A DNA stretch of 51,504 bases from Oceanivirga salmonicida (GTDB lineage Bacteria > Fusobacteriota > Fusobacteriia > Fusobacteriales > Leptotrichiaceae): contig NZ_LOQI01000002.1 of assembly GCF_001517915.1 (NCBI RefSeq), forward strand, positions 1 through 51,504. The letters run 5' to 3'. This document shows, one piece after another, positions 32,859-41,063 of the stretch (its first letter is position 1; every line of letters begins with the position of its first letter). The position numbers and the translations under genes were made by a program. The notes under the pieces are model-generated. The model was not told where the DNA came from and did not search any database. It was given only the letters and a program-made list of their open reading frames with translations.

Positions 32859-35573
32859 TTATTCACTCCAAACCTTTTTTAAAAATTCTTCTTTGCTTAA
32901 TATTACCACAGATTGGTCTAAATTTGAAACTTTTTTATAATATTTTAAAAATATTTTGCCATTTTTTTCATCAATTCTCTCTATAAAATTTAGCTTTGCG
33001 TATATTTTTACTTTAATATAAATAAATAAATTTTCTAAATCTTTTGGAATTAAACCAAATCTATCAATTAATTCTTTTTCAAGTTCAATTACTTCTTTTA
33101 TTTCTTCATAAGAATATAATCTTCTATATATTTTTATTCTTTCTCTTTCTTCAATATAACTTTCTGGAATATACCCTTTATCAATAAGATTTATTTCTAC
33201 ATTTTCTAATTTTTCTTTTTTTGCATTACTTTGATGCTTAATTTCTTCATTTAACATTCTAAGGTATAAATCATAACCAAAGGTTTCTATTGCTCCATGT
33301 TGCTTTTCACCTAATATTTCTCCTGCTCCTCTTATATTCATATCTTCCATAGATATTCTATACCCACCAGATGTAATATTTTCAATATTTCTCATTGTTT
33401 GTTCTTTTTCTTCACCTTTTTTAGTAGATTTTTTATTTTTTAATAAGTAACAATATGCTTGTCTATTCCCTCTACCTACTCTACCTCTTAACTGATAAAT
33501 TTGTGATAGACCAAGTTTTACAAAATCTTCTATAATTATTGTATTAACATTTGTTATATCTATTCCATTTTCTATTATTGTAGAAGTTAATAGTATATGA
33601 AATTCTTCATTTTCAAATGCCTTTATTTTTTCTCTAATTTCACTAGGATTTAATTGTCCGTTTATATATTCTATTTTTATAAAATCAGGCAAAATCTTTT
33701 GTAATTCTTTTTTCTTTTGTGACATATCCTTAACATTATTTGAAACATAAAATACTTGACCTTCTCTTGAAATCTCTTTTAAAATTATATTTCTTAATTC
33801 TTTATCTTCTACATTTTCAATAACCTTAGTTTTTATTGGTATTTTTTGCAGGGGCGGAGTTGTTATTAAAGAAATATCTCTTATTCCTAAAAGTGCCAAA
33901 TTAAGAGTTCTAGGTATAGGTGTTGCAGTTAATGTAAGAACATCTAAATCTTGTTTTTTAGATTTTAATTTTTCTTTATGCCTTACCCCAAATTTTTGTT
34001 CTTCATCTATAATAAGTAAACCTAAATTATTAAAAACAACTTCTTCGCTTAAAAGTTTATGCGTTCCTATTAATATGTCTATATTACCGTTAGATAAATC
34101 TTTTAATATATTTTTATTTGCTGATAATCTAGAATAAACCGATATATTAATTGGAAAATTTTTATATCTTTTTAAAAATCTATCATAATGTTGTTGAGCT
34201 AATATTGTTGTTGGTACCAAAACTGCTACTTGATAACCACTTTCAACTGCTTTGAAAGCCGCTCTCATAGCAACTTCTGTTTTCCCGTATCCTACGTCTC
34301 CACAAACTATTCTGTCCATAATTTTAGGACTTTGCATATCTTTTTTTATTTCTTCAATGGCTATTAACTGATCTTTTGTTTCTGCATGTTCAAATTGTTC
34401 TTCAAATTCTTTAAACCAAATCGTATCCTCTAAAAAGACTATTCCATTAGTTTTTTCTCTTTTAGCCTGTATTTCAAGTAACATTTTAGCGGTTTGCCTA
34501 ATATCTTCAACGTATTTTTTTTGTCTTCTTCCAAAACCTCTTGTTCCTAATTTATATAAAAATGGTTCTTGCCCACTTATATTTATATATTTTTCTAATC
34601 TCCCTATTTGCTCTATTGGTATATATAGCTTATCTCTATCTGCATATCTAATACTTAAACATTCCTTATTTGAAATTAATTCTAGGCCATCATATATTCC
34701 AACACCATGTTGTATATGTATTACATAGTCTCCTTTTACTAAATCTGTTATATTTTGATATTTTCTATGCTTTTTTATATTCTTTGATTTTTGTTCTTGT
34801 ATTTCTGATTTATAGTTTCTTTCCTTAGAGATATTTACTTGTAACTTTTCTGCTTTTTCTAAAATTTGCTCATATCTTTTTTGTAATTTATCTTTATTTG
34901 TTATATCTAAAATCATCATGGTTTCAAGATTATATTCTATCATTTCTTTATTTTCAATGTAGAATTTTACTTTTTTTTCACTAAATTTATTTGCTAAATC
35001 TGTTATTAAAATTGTTTTTCCTTCTAATTTTCCTGAATAAATTTTTATTTCATTTAACTCTTCAAAAGATTTTTGATTTTCTATATCAAAAACTTTTATT
35101 TTTTCTAATTCTATGTCAAAAAAATCTAGTCTTATAGGGTTATCTTGTCCATAACCAAATATGTCTATTATTTCCCCTCTTCTTGAATATTGTCCTAACT
35201 CAGATAATATATACTCTCTTTCATAAAAAAAACTTTCCAATTTTTGTTCTATTTCTTTTAAACTATATTTTTCTCCTTTTTTTAAATAAAAATATTTGGC
35301 TTCATCAAAAAATACATTCATAGCCAAATTAAAATCTATAAATATATATTTTTCATTATTATCTTTTGATAAAGTTTCTATTAATTTTGTATTTATATCT
35401 AATTTATCTTTTAAATCATTACTATATGTATTAAAAAGATAGGCATTTTTATTTTTTTCTAATGCCTTGTTGTAGTAATAATCTAAATTTTTGAATGAAG
35501 AACTTATATATATTTTAATTTCTTCTCTTGATTTTCCTAAATATTCAAGTAAATTTTCTTTTAATAATTCCAT
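32859..35573 (-). CDS. mfd: Transcription-repair coupling factor, compact form
   Basis: Removes stalled RNA polymerase and recruits UvrA. A shortened UvrB-homology region with GQYSRRGEIIDIFGYGQDNPIRLDFF (split: GQYSRRGEII and DNPIRLDFFD, about 127-153), a CarD-like RNA-polymerase-interaction domain (about 278-335, GDYVIHIQHGVGIYDGLE), Walker A GDVGYGKT (425-432), DEEQ (523-526) and the C-terminal TRCF domain are present. At 904 residues it is about 240 shorter than E. coli Mfd; most of the loss is before residue 120 and between 200 and 275. It directly follows the DciA-like gene. Confidence 0.93.
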   Translation of the reverse strand: MELLKENLLEYLGKSREEIKIYISSSFKNLDYYYNKALEKNKNAYLFNTYSNDLKDKLDINTKLIETLSKDNNEKYIFIDFNLAMNVFFDEAKYFYLKKGEKYSLKEIEQKLESFFYEREYILSELGQYSRRGEIIDIFGYGQDNPIRLDFFDIELEKIKVFDIENQKSFEELNEIKIYSGKLEGKTILITDLANKFSEKKVKFYIENKEMIEYNLETMMILDITNKDKLQKRYEQILEKAEKLQVNISKERNYKSEIQEQKSKNIKKHRKYQNITDLVKGDYVIHIQHGVGIYDGLELISNKECLSIRYADRDKLYIPIEQIGRLEKYINISGQEPFLYKLGTRGFGRRQKKYVEDIRQTAKMLLEIQAKREKTNGIVFLEDTIWFKEFEEQFEHAETKDQLIAIEEIKKDMQSPKIMDRIVCGDVGYGKTEVAMRAAFKAVESGYQVAVLVPTTILAQQHYDRFLKRYKNFPINISVYSRLSANKNILKDLSNGNIDILIGTHKLLSEEVVFNNLGLLIIDEEQKFGVRHKEKLKSKKQDLDVLTLTATPIPRTLNLALLGIRDISLITTPPLQKIPIKTKVIENVEDKELRNIILKEISREGQVFYVSNNVKDMSQKKKELQKILPDFIKIEYINGQLNPSEIREKIKAFENEEFHILLTSTIIENGIDITNVNTIIIEDFVKLGLSQIYQLRGRVGRGNRQAYCYLLKNKKSTKKGEEKEQTMRNIENITSGGYRISMEDMNIRGAGEILGEKQHGAIETFGYDLYLRMLNEEIKHQSNAKKEKLENVEINLIDKGYIPESYIEERERIKIYRRLYSYEEIKEVIELEKELIDRFGLIPKDLENLFIYIKVKIYAKLNFIERIDEKNGKIFLKYYKKVSNLDQSVVILSKEEFLKKVWSE

Positions 35574-35575
35574 CT

Positions 35576-36460
35576 TTATCCTTTAATTTTAACTGCTTTA
35601 TTGTGTATTTTTAAAGTATTAGTTATTAATCTTGCTTTTAATTTTTTTATGACAATTTCAAGTGTTCCCCTATCAAGTGTTCCTGCATAATATTTTGCAT
35701 AAGTTTCTAATTCAGAACTTAAATCTATAACTTGATTTTCTAAATTTATTTCTATTTTATAGTATATATCTCTCATTTTTTCATCTAAAATTTGTGATAT
35801 TGCTAATCCATATATACCCTTACTAATTCCATATATTTCTTTTGCATATTCTTTGGTTATTTCAGGGTTTTTATATATTTTTTCTTTAATAAATCTTATA
35901 TCTTTTTCATATTGCCTATTTCTACAAAGTATACAAACTTTTTCTTTTTCAACTCTTTCAAAAAATTCTTTACATTGCTCACATTTTACACCCTTATTAA
36001 CTTTATTTTTTAAATTTTCAATTTCTCTTTGTATAGTATAACCTATATAAATTTTTCTTGTTAGTTCATTTTCAATATTTTCATATTTTTCATGTGTTTT
36101 TTTTATAATTTGCTCAATTTCTTTTGACAAATCTTTTTTTAATTTATTATCACTGTTGTTCTGTATTTTAAACTTGTTATCTTTATTAATTTTTATTATT
36201 TTATTTGTCTTTCTAAATTCTATTTCAGTTATATTTGATAAATGATTAGAAATATTATTCATTAAAGTTTTCTCTTGCATTTTTAGTGCCATTAAAATAG
36301 AATTATCATCTACATATATTATTGCTTTATTTCCTTCTAAGAGTAAATTGGTATTTTGATATATAAAGTTTTTACCTCTCATAATTTCTTTCCACAAGCC
36401 ATCTATATCATATTTTTTAAATCCTTTAAAATTTTCTGCTATGTGCTTAAACTTCATCAT
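35576..36460 (-). CDS. DciA-like (DUF721) protein with four-cysteine motif
   Basis: A 294-residue protein. Residues about 5-85 resemble DciA/DUF721: an N-terminal helix ending in LWKEIMRGKNF, then beta strands LLLEGNKAIIYVDDNSILMAL and a helix with a final EIEFR strand. DciA loads the replicative helicase in bacteria without DnaC/DnaI. A charged linker follows, then CEQC (160-163) and CILC (176-179), a possible zinc ribbon, and a helical C-terminus that I do not recognise. The ATG overlaps the recF stop by 14 nt, placing it in the dnaA operon. The DciA call is by pattern and context and needs a profile search. Confidence 0.6.
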   Translation of the reverse strand: MMKFKHIAENFKGFKKYDIDGLWKEIMRGKNFIYQNTNLLLEGNKAIIYVDDNSILMALKMQEKTLMNNISNHLSNITEIEFRKTNKIIKINKDNKFKIQNNSDNKLKKDLSKEIEQIIKKTHEKYENIENELTRKIYIGYTIQREIENLKNKVNKGVKCEQCKEFFERVEKEKVCILCRNRQYEKDIRFIKEKIYKNPEITKEYAKEIYGISKGIYGLAISQILDEKMRDIYYKIEINLENQVIDLSSELETYAKYYAGTLDRGTLEIVIKKLKARLITNTLKIHNKAVKIKG

Positions 36461-37529
36461 TTATGTCTCCATCTTCTATTTTAATATATTTGGCTTCTAT
36501 ATCTATTTTTTCAGTTGATGTAAAAAAACATTGTATTTTTTTCTCTTTAAAATACTCCATAACCCTATATTTTCTTATTTCATCAAAGTATGCAGATATA
36601 TCATCAAATAAAAATATTGGTGTATTATTAGTTTTAGATATAATATAATCTCCTTGAGCTAATTTTAATGCTAATAATACAGATTTTTTTTCTCCTTGTG
36701 AAGCATAAGATTTAACCTTATTCTCATTAATTTCAAAAATAAAATCATCTTTTTGTGGTCCTAAAATACTATATCCATATATTTTTTCTTTATCTTTTTT
36801 ACTAAATAAACTTTCTTTAAATTCTGCCTTTAATTCGTCTTTATTATATTTTTTATCTTTTAAATTAACTAAAAAATTTTCATATATTAAATTAATCTTT
36901 TTTTTATTTCCAAATAATTTTTGATATTTTTCATTAATAATTATTGATAACTCTTCTATATATTCTTTTCTTATCATTAATAACTCTATTGATAAATCTA
37001 TAAACTTTTCATTGTATATTTCAAATAGTTTACTTTCCATTTCATTATTTTTTATCATTTTATTTCTAATTTTAAGAATTTTTTGGAAATCTAGTAAATA
37101 TTTAAGATATTTTTTATCTATTTGACATATCTCATAATTAAAAAATCTTCTTCTTGTGTCTGGTGTTCCTATAATTAAATCCATATCTTCTGGCGAAAAA
37201 GAAATTACTAAAATATCTCCTAAGTATTCAGAATATTTGCATCTGTTCGAATTTTTATAAAAAGCCCTTTTATCTTTTGATAATTCTATTGAATAATTTA
37301 CTCCATTTATTTTTGAAAAAACTACCATTCTCTTATTATTTTCTTTTATTTGCTCTATAATTTTTCTAGTTCTAAAACTTTTACCACTCGCCAAAAAATA
37401 CACAGCTTCTATTAAACTCGTTTTCCCCTGTGCATTTTTTCCATATATTAAATTAAAATTTTTACTAAATTCAAACTTTTTATTAGCCAATATTCTAAAA
37501 TTATCAACTAATATTTGCTCTATATACAT
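36447..37529 (-). CDS. recF: DNA replication and repair protein RecF
   Basis: An SMC-like ATPase that helps load RecA at gaps. VDNFRILANKKFEF at the N-terminus, Walker A GKNAQGKTS (30-38), the ABC-type signature SQGEKKSVLLALKLAQ and Walker B TPIFLFDDISAYFDE are complete. 360 residues. It lies 1 nt after the S4 protein gene, the usual rlbA-recF order. Confidence 0.96.
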   Translation of the reverse strand: MYIEQILVDNFRILANKKFEFSKNFNLIYGKNAQGKTSLIEAVYFLASGKSFRTRKIIEQIKENNKRMVVFSKINGVNYSIELSKDKRAFYKNSNRCKYSEYLGDILVISFSPEDMDLIIGTPDTRRRFFNYEICQIDKKYLKYLLDFQKILKIRNKMIKNNEMESKLFEIYNEKFIDLSIELLMIRKEYIEELSIIINEKYQKLFGNKKKINLIYENFLVNLKDKKYNKDELKAEFKESLFSKKDKEKIYGYSILGPQKDDFIFEINENKVKSYASQGEKKSVLLALKLAQGDYIISKTNNTPIFLFDDISAYFDEIRKYRVMEYFKEKKIQCFFTSTEKIDIEAKYIKIEDGDINDEV

Positions 37530-37530
37530 T

Positions 37531-37734
37531 TTATTTTACCGTTATTTCCTCATTAGCAAATACTACAATATCACCATTTCTAATTTTTTTACCACGTCTA
37601 GTTTCAACTTCTCCATTTACTAAAACTAAGCCATCTTTTATCACTTCTTTGGCTTCTCCACCACTAGCAACTAAATTAGCAAACTTTAATAATTGGTCTA
37701 ATTTTATATATTCACCCTTTATTTCTATTTCCAT
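37531..37734 (-). CDS. Small S4-domain RNA-binding protein (YaaA/RlbA type)
   Basis: A 67-residue S4-fold protein: YIKLDQLLKFANLVASGGEA, KEVIKDGLVLVNGEVETRRG and RNGDIVVFANEEITV. The same small gene lies between dnaA/dnaN and recF in many Firmicutes and Fusobacteria. Its role is probably in ribosome assembly or RNA binding. Confidence 0.88.
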   Translation of the reverse strand: MEIEIKGEYIKLDQLLKFANLVASGGEAKEVIKDGLVLVNGEVETRRGKKIRNGDIVVFANEEITVK

Positions 37735-37735
37735 T

Positions 37736-39127
37736 TTACTCCCTTATTGATCTATTTATTTCTTTTACTTGTAACATAAATGTTGCTTCTTCTTCCATTT
37801 TATTTCTTATCTTATTAATAGCATTTAAAACAGTTGAATGGTCTCTATCAAATATTTTACCTACTCCATCAAATGTAATATCTAAATTTTCTTTAATTAT
37901 ATACATACTAACTTGTCTGGGTATTAAAATTTCTTGATTTCTTTTTTTAGATTTTAAATCTTCTTCTGTTATTTGATAATAATTTGCTACTTTTTTAATT
38001 ATACTCTCAGCCGTTATCATAGAATTAGTTAATATTATATTTTTTTCTATAGAATCTTTAACCATGTCCATATCTACTGGCTTTTCTAATAATTGTGCTG
38101 TTGTTATTACATTTTTTAATATTCCTTGCATTTCCCTAACACTATTTTTTACATTAGTTGCTATATATTCTAAGTATAAATCATTAATTTTTTCATGTTT
38201 GTCTTCACATAATTTTCTAAGTATGGCTACTCTCGTTGAATAATCAGGTCTTTTTATTTCCTGCATTATACCTGAACCTATTCTAGTCATTATTCTATTA
38301 GATAAGTTTTTAATATTATGTGGACTTCTATCACTTATGAATATAATTTGTTTTTTTTCTGTATATAAGGTATTAAAAGTATTGAAAAACTCTTCTTCAA
38401 CACTCCCTTCACCTTTTCCAAAAACTCTTTCAAAAAATTGTATATCATCTATTATTATTAAATCTAAGTTTCTATATTTTTGTCTAAAATTTCCACTACT
38501 TTCTCTATTATCTCTTATTTGTTTAAATCTTCCTTTTTGTATTGCTTCCAAATATTCATTATTAAATCCTTCTGCTGTTAAATATTTAACTCTTTTATCA
38601 GGGCATTTTTTTAATATTTCATTTCCTATTGCTTGACCTAAATGTGTTTTACCAAGACCTGAATCTCCAAACAAAATTAAAGGAGTGAAATTATTTTCTT
38701 TATTATTTACAATAGTTTCAACAACTTTTTCACAAAGTTTATATGCATATTCTGTATTTAAACCTGTTACAAAGTTTTCCATAGTAAACTCTTCAATTAA
38801 ACCTGTTTCTCCAACTTGAGTATAATCATCATCTTCTTCAATAATGAACATATCTTTATTAATTAATTCAATTTCTCTTTTTATAACAATGTCTTCAACA
38901 TTTATTCCTTTTATTGCTACAACTTTTTTTAATGCTTCAAATATTTCATCTTTTAGTTTTTCTAAAATAATTTTCACTTCATTATTTGTTGTATGCAAAT
39001 AGCAAATTTCATTTTCTATATTATATAGGTTTACCTGTTTTAATGTGTGTAAATACTCCATTCCATTATCACTAGCAAATATTGTTCTCGTAATTTCCCA
39101 TATATTATCTAAATCTTTTTGCTCCAT
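37736..39127 (-). CDS. dnaA: Chromosomal replication initiator DnaA
   Basis: AAA+ initiator that binds and melts the origin. Domain I (residues about 1-85) is weakly conserved; domain III has Walker A GDSGLGKT (154-161), Walker B LIIIDDIQF (223-231) and sensor regions; domain IV carries the DNA-recognition helix FDRDHSTVLNAINKIR (426-441), where the common motif is GRDHTTVLHA. Compared with typical DnaA there is a slightly longer loop after the Walker B (FFERVFGKGEGSVEEEF). 463 residues. SD AGGGG, 6 nt before ATG. No dnaN gene follows. Confidence 0.97.
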   Translation of the reverse strand: MEQKDLDNIWEITRTIFASDNGMEYLHTLKQVNLYNIENEICYLHTTNNEVKIILEKLKDEIFEALKKVVAIKGINVEDIVIKREIELINKDMFIIEEDDDYTQVGETGLIEEFTMENFVTGLNTEYAYKLCEKVVETIVNNKENNFTPLILFGDSGLGKTHLGQAIGNEILKKCPDKRVKYLTAEGFNNEYLEAIQKGRFKQIRDNRESSGNFRQKYRNLDLIIIDDIQFFERVFGKGEGSVEEEFFNTFNTLYTEKKQIIFISDRSPHNIKNLSNRIMTRIGSGIMQEIKRPDYSTRVAILRKLCEDKHEKINDLYLEYIATNVKNSVREMQGILKNVITTAQLLEKPVDMDMVKDSIEKNIILTNSMITAESIIKKVANYYQITEEDLKSKKRNQEILIPRQVSMYIIKENLDITFDGVGKIFDRDHSTVLNAINKIRNKMEEEATFMLQVKEINRSIRE

Positions 39128-39159
39128 TTTTGACCCCTACCATTTCTCTATTTTTCTAA

Positions 39160-39188
39160 ACTATATCACAAGAAAAATAAATAATCAA
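39160..39188 (-). promoter_or_regulatory. Promoter for the dnaA operon
   Basis: Minus strand: -35 TTGATT (39183-39188), 17-bp spacer, -10 TATAGT (39160-39165), about 30 nt before the ATG. DnaA-box-like sites start within 10-20 bp upstream, so autoregulation is possible. Confidence 0.65.
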
Positions 39189-39374
39189 ATAAAAAAGTTT
39201 TCCACTTTTCCACAAAGTTATACAACAAAAAAGTCTTAAATTTGTTATTTTATGCGAGTTTTCCACAAAAACAGTAAGTTTTCCACAAAAATTGCCACAT
39301 TTATTTATAATACTTTTCACAAAATTATCAACAAAAAATTTTTTTTTAATTTTTTTTCGCCCCTTTTTTTATGC

Positions 39375-39502
39375 ACATTTTATAAAGATTTTTCCCACAT
39401 AGTTATGAACATAAAAACACATTTTTTTACCTTTTAGCATTTAGCTTTCCACAAACACACAGTGCATAATAAGAATAATAATTAAATTATAGAATATATA
39501 TA
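39375..39502. repeat. Origin module, copy A (128 bp direct repeat)
   Basis: Direct repeat of 39878-40005 at an offset of exactly 503 bp, with 8 differences by my count. It contains TTATGAACA, CTTTCCACA and the block TAATAAGAATAATAATTAAA. The final 37 bp are identical in both copies. Confidence 0.95.
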
Positions 39503-39538
39503 AATTATAAAATTAAATATTTTTTTTATATTTAGTTA

Positions 39539-39558
39539 TAAAAAAAAGGCTAATTGCC
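39539..39558 (-). terminator. Terminator of the 48-codon gene
   Basis: Minus strand: AGGC and GCCT around AATTA, followed by T8. Short stem but a long T tail. Confidence 0.65.
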
Positions 39559-39583
39559 TATCTTTTATTCTTTAATTTTTCTT

Positions 39584-39730
39584 TTACTTTATAAACTTAA
39601 ATCCTATTCCTAAAATAATTCCCACTATTATAGAAATAATAATTGAATAAAATATATCTATATTTCTAGTTAATATTACAGTTAACATAATAGTTATAAT
39701 AAATATAAATGTTTTAGTATAATTTTTCAT
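39584..39730 (-). CDS. 48-residue membrane micro-protein inside the origin region
   Basis: Begins MKNYTKTFIFIITIMLTVIL and ends GIILGIGFKFIK: two hydrophobic segments (about residues 7-20 and 27-43) separated by TRNIDIFYS, with Lys at both ends. SD AGAGGCG precedes the ATG; a possible promoter (TATACA, 17 bp, TATACT, 39753-39781) and a terminator flank it, so it has all parts of an expressed gene. No homologue recognised. It lies exactly between the two origin repeats. Confidence 0.6.
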   Translation of the reverse strand: MKNYTKTFIFIITIMLTVILTRNIDIFYSIIISIIVGIILGIGFKFIK

Positions 39731-39752
39731 AAAATCGCCTCTTTTCAAAATA

Positions 39753-39781
39753 AGTATACTCTTTTAATACTAATTTGTATA
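39753..39781 (-). promoter_or_regulatory. Possible promoter of the 48-codon gene
   Basis: Minus strand: -35 TATACA (39776-39781, weak), 17-bp spacer, -10 TATACT (39753-39758). Confidence 0.4.
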
Positions 39782-39877
39782 TAAGTATAATTCAGTTCTT
39801 TTTATTAAAATATGAATTTTACTTATATTATTTAAAGATATAACCTAAAAAAAAATTTAGTTTATAAAATATTTACA

Positions 39878-40005
39878 CACATTTTATAAAGATTTTTTAC
39901 ACACAGTTATGAACATAAAAACATAATTTTTTACCTTTTAGCATTTAACTTTCCACAAATACACAGTACATAATAAGAATAATAATTAAATTATAGAATA
40001 TATAT
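39878..40005. repeat. Origin module, copy B (128 bp direct repeat)
   Basis: Second copy of 39375-39502. It keeps TTATGAACA, CTTTCCACA and the TAATAAGAATAATAATTAAA block, but the flanking TTATGCACA of copy A is replaced by a TTTACACAC stretch. Confidence 0.95.
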
Positions 40006-40057
40006 TAAAAATCTATTCTATTTTTTTTCACCTAAATATTTATAATTTCTAAAAAAG

Positions 40058-40086
40058 TAGACCAAGACAATATTTTATGTTAAAAT
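40058..40086 (+). promoter_or_regulatory. Promoter for the PanE-like / EIIC-like pair
   Basis: -35 TAGACC (40058-40063), 17-bp spacer, -10 TAAAAT (40081-40086), about 42 nt before the ATG. Confidence 0.5.
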
Positions 40087-40127
40087 ACAAAAGGTTTCGC
40101 AATCAAAATAACAAATAAGGAGGCAAA

Positions 40128-41063
40128 ATGGAAATAGTAATTGCAGGAGCAGGAGCAATGGGTGCCACATATGGTGCTATGCTCAAAAAAAGTGGAAATA
40201 ATGTAATTTTCCTTGATGAATGGCAAGATAATGTAGATACAATTAACAATTCAGGAGTGAAATTTATAAACTTATCAAAAGAAGAAAAACTTGAGATTAA
40301 AGCATATAAACCAGTAGAATATAAAAAAATACCTGATTTAATAATTGTTTTTACAAAATCTATGCAACTAGATAATATGTTAACTAATATTAAGCATTTA
40401 TTTGGAGAAAATACCAAAGTACTATGTTTATTAAACGGATTAGGACATATAGAAACATTAAAAAAATATGTTGAACCTAAAAATATTTTAATAGGTGTAA
40501 CAGTTTTAACCGCACAAATGAAAAAGGCAGGAGTATTTGAAGTTACAAGTTATGGAAATACTGAAATTCAAAATATAACAAAAGATGGAGAAAAAAGCGC
40601 TAAAGAAATTGTTACGACAATAAATAATACTGGATTACCTTGTATTTATTCAAAAGATATAATTTATTCTATTTGGAGAAAAGCATGTATAAACGGAACA
40701 ATGAATGCATGTTGTGCTTTATTAGATTGTAATATGATTGAATTAGGAAAAAGTCCTAATTTAGAAAAAATATTAAGAACTATAGTTGAAGAATTTTCTA
40801 TGGTTGCAAAATATGAAGGTGTAAATATAGATATAGATGAAATAACTGAATTAGTTTGTTGGTTTACAACACCAGAATTTAAAGGAAGTTCTCATTATCC
40901 ATCAATGCACCAAGATTTAATAAAAAACAACAGATATACAGAAATAGATTATTTAAATGGTTATGTAGCAAAAAAAGCAAAAGAAAATGGAGATAATGCT
41001 AAATTTTGTGAACTTATAACTTTATTAGTACATTCAAAAGAACAAATATTAGGAGCAAAATAG
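40128..41063 (+). CDS. 2-dehydropantoate 2-reductase family protein (PanE/ApbA-like)
   Basis: An NADP-dependent reductase of 311 residues. The Rossmann motif IAGAGAMGATYG (5-16) and the ApbA C-terminal domain with WRKACINGTMNA (containing the catalytic-type Lys and Asn) and SSHYPSMHQDL are present. Canonical role: ketopantoate to pantoate for pantothenate/CoA. panB and panC are not in the window and many paralogues act on other 2-oxo acids. Excellent SD (AAGGAGG). Overlaps the permease gene by one base (TAGTG). Confidence 0.85.
   Translation: MEIVIAGAGAMGATYGAMLKKSGNNVIFLDEWQDNVDTINNSGVKFINLSKEEKLEIKAYKPVEYKKIPDLIIVFTKSMQLDNMLTNIKHLFGENTKVLCLLNGLGHIETLKKYVEPKNILIGVTVLTAQMKKAGVFEVTSYGNTEIQNITKDGEKSAKEIVTTINNTGLPCIYSKDIIYSIWRKACINGTMNACCALLDCNMIELGKSPNLEKILRTIVEEFSMVAKYEGVNIDIDEITELVCWFTTPEFKGSSHYPSMHQDLIKNNRYTEIDYLNGYVAKKAKENGDNAKFCELITLLVHSKEQILGAK

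Larger units (their letters stand above)
39128..40127. other. Probable replication origin (oriC) region upstream of dnaA
   Basis: A kilobase with no long gene, extremely AT-rich, between divergent dnaA and the rightward genes. DnaA-box-like sites: TTATGCACA (39370-39378, fits TTATNCACA), TTATCAACA (39325-39333), TTATGAACA (39404-39412, 39907-39915), TTTTCCACA (39206-39214, 39259-39267, 39279-39287), CTTTCCACA (39446-39454, 39949-39957) and a reversed TTATGCACT (39462-39470). Oligo-A/T blocks at 39334-39360 could melt. Two 128-bp repeat copies and a 48-codon gene are annotated separately. Gene direction switches here. Origin function is inferred. Confidence 0.8.

Noticed and set aside
39375-40005. 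CRISPR array or transposon ends as explanation of the 128-bp repeats
   Set aside because: Only two copies, 503 bp apart, in direct orientation, with no short-repeat periodicity, no transposase between them and DnaA-box content.
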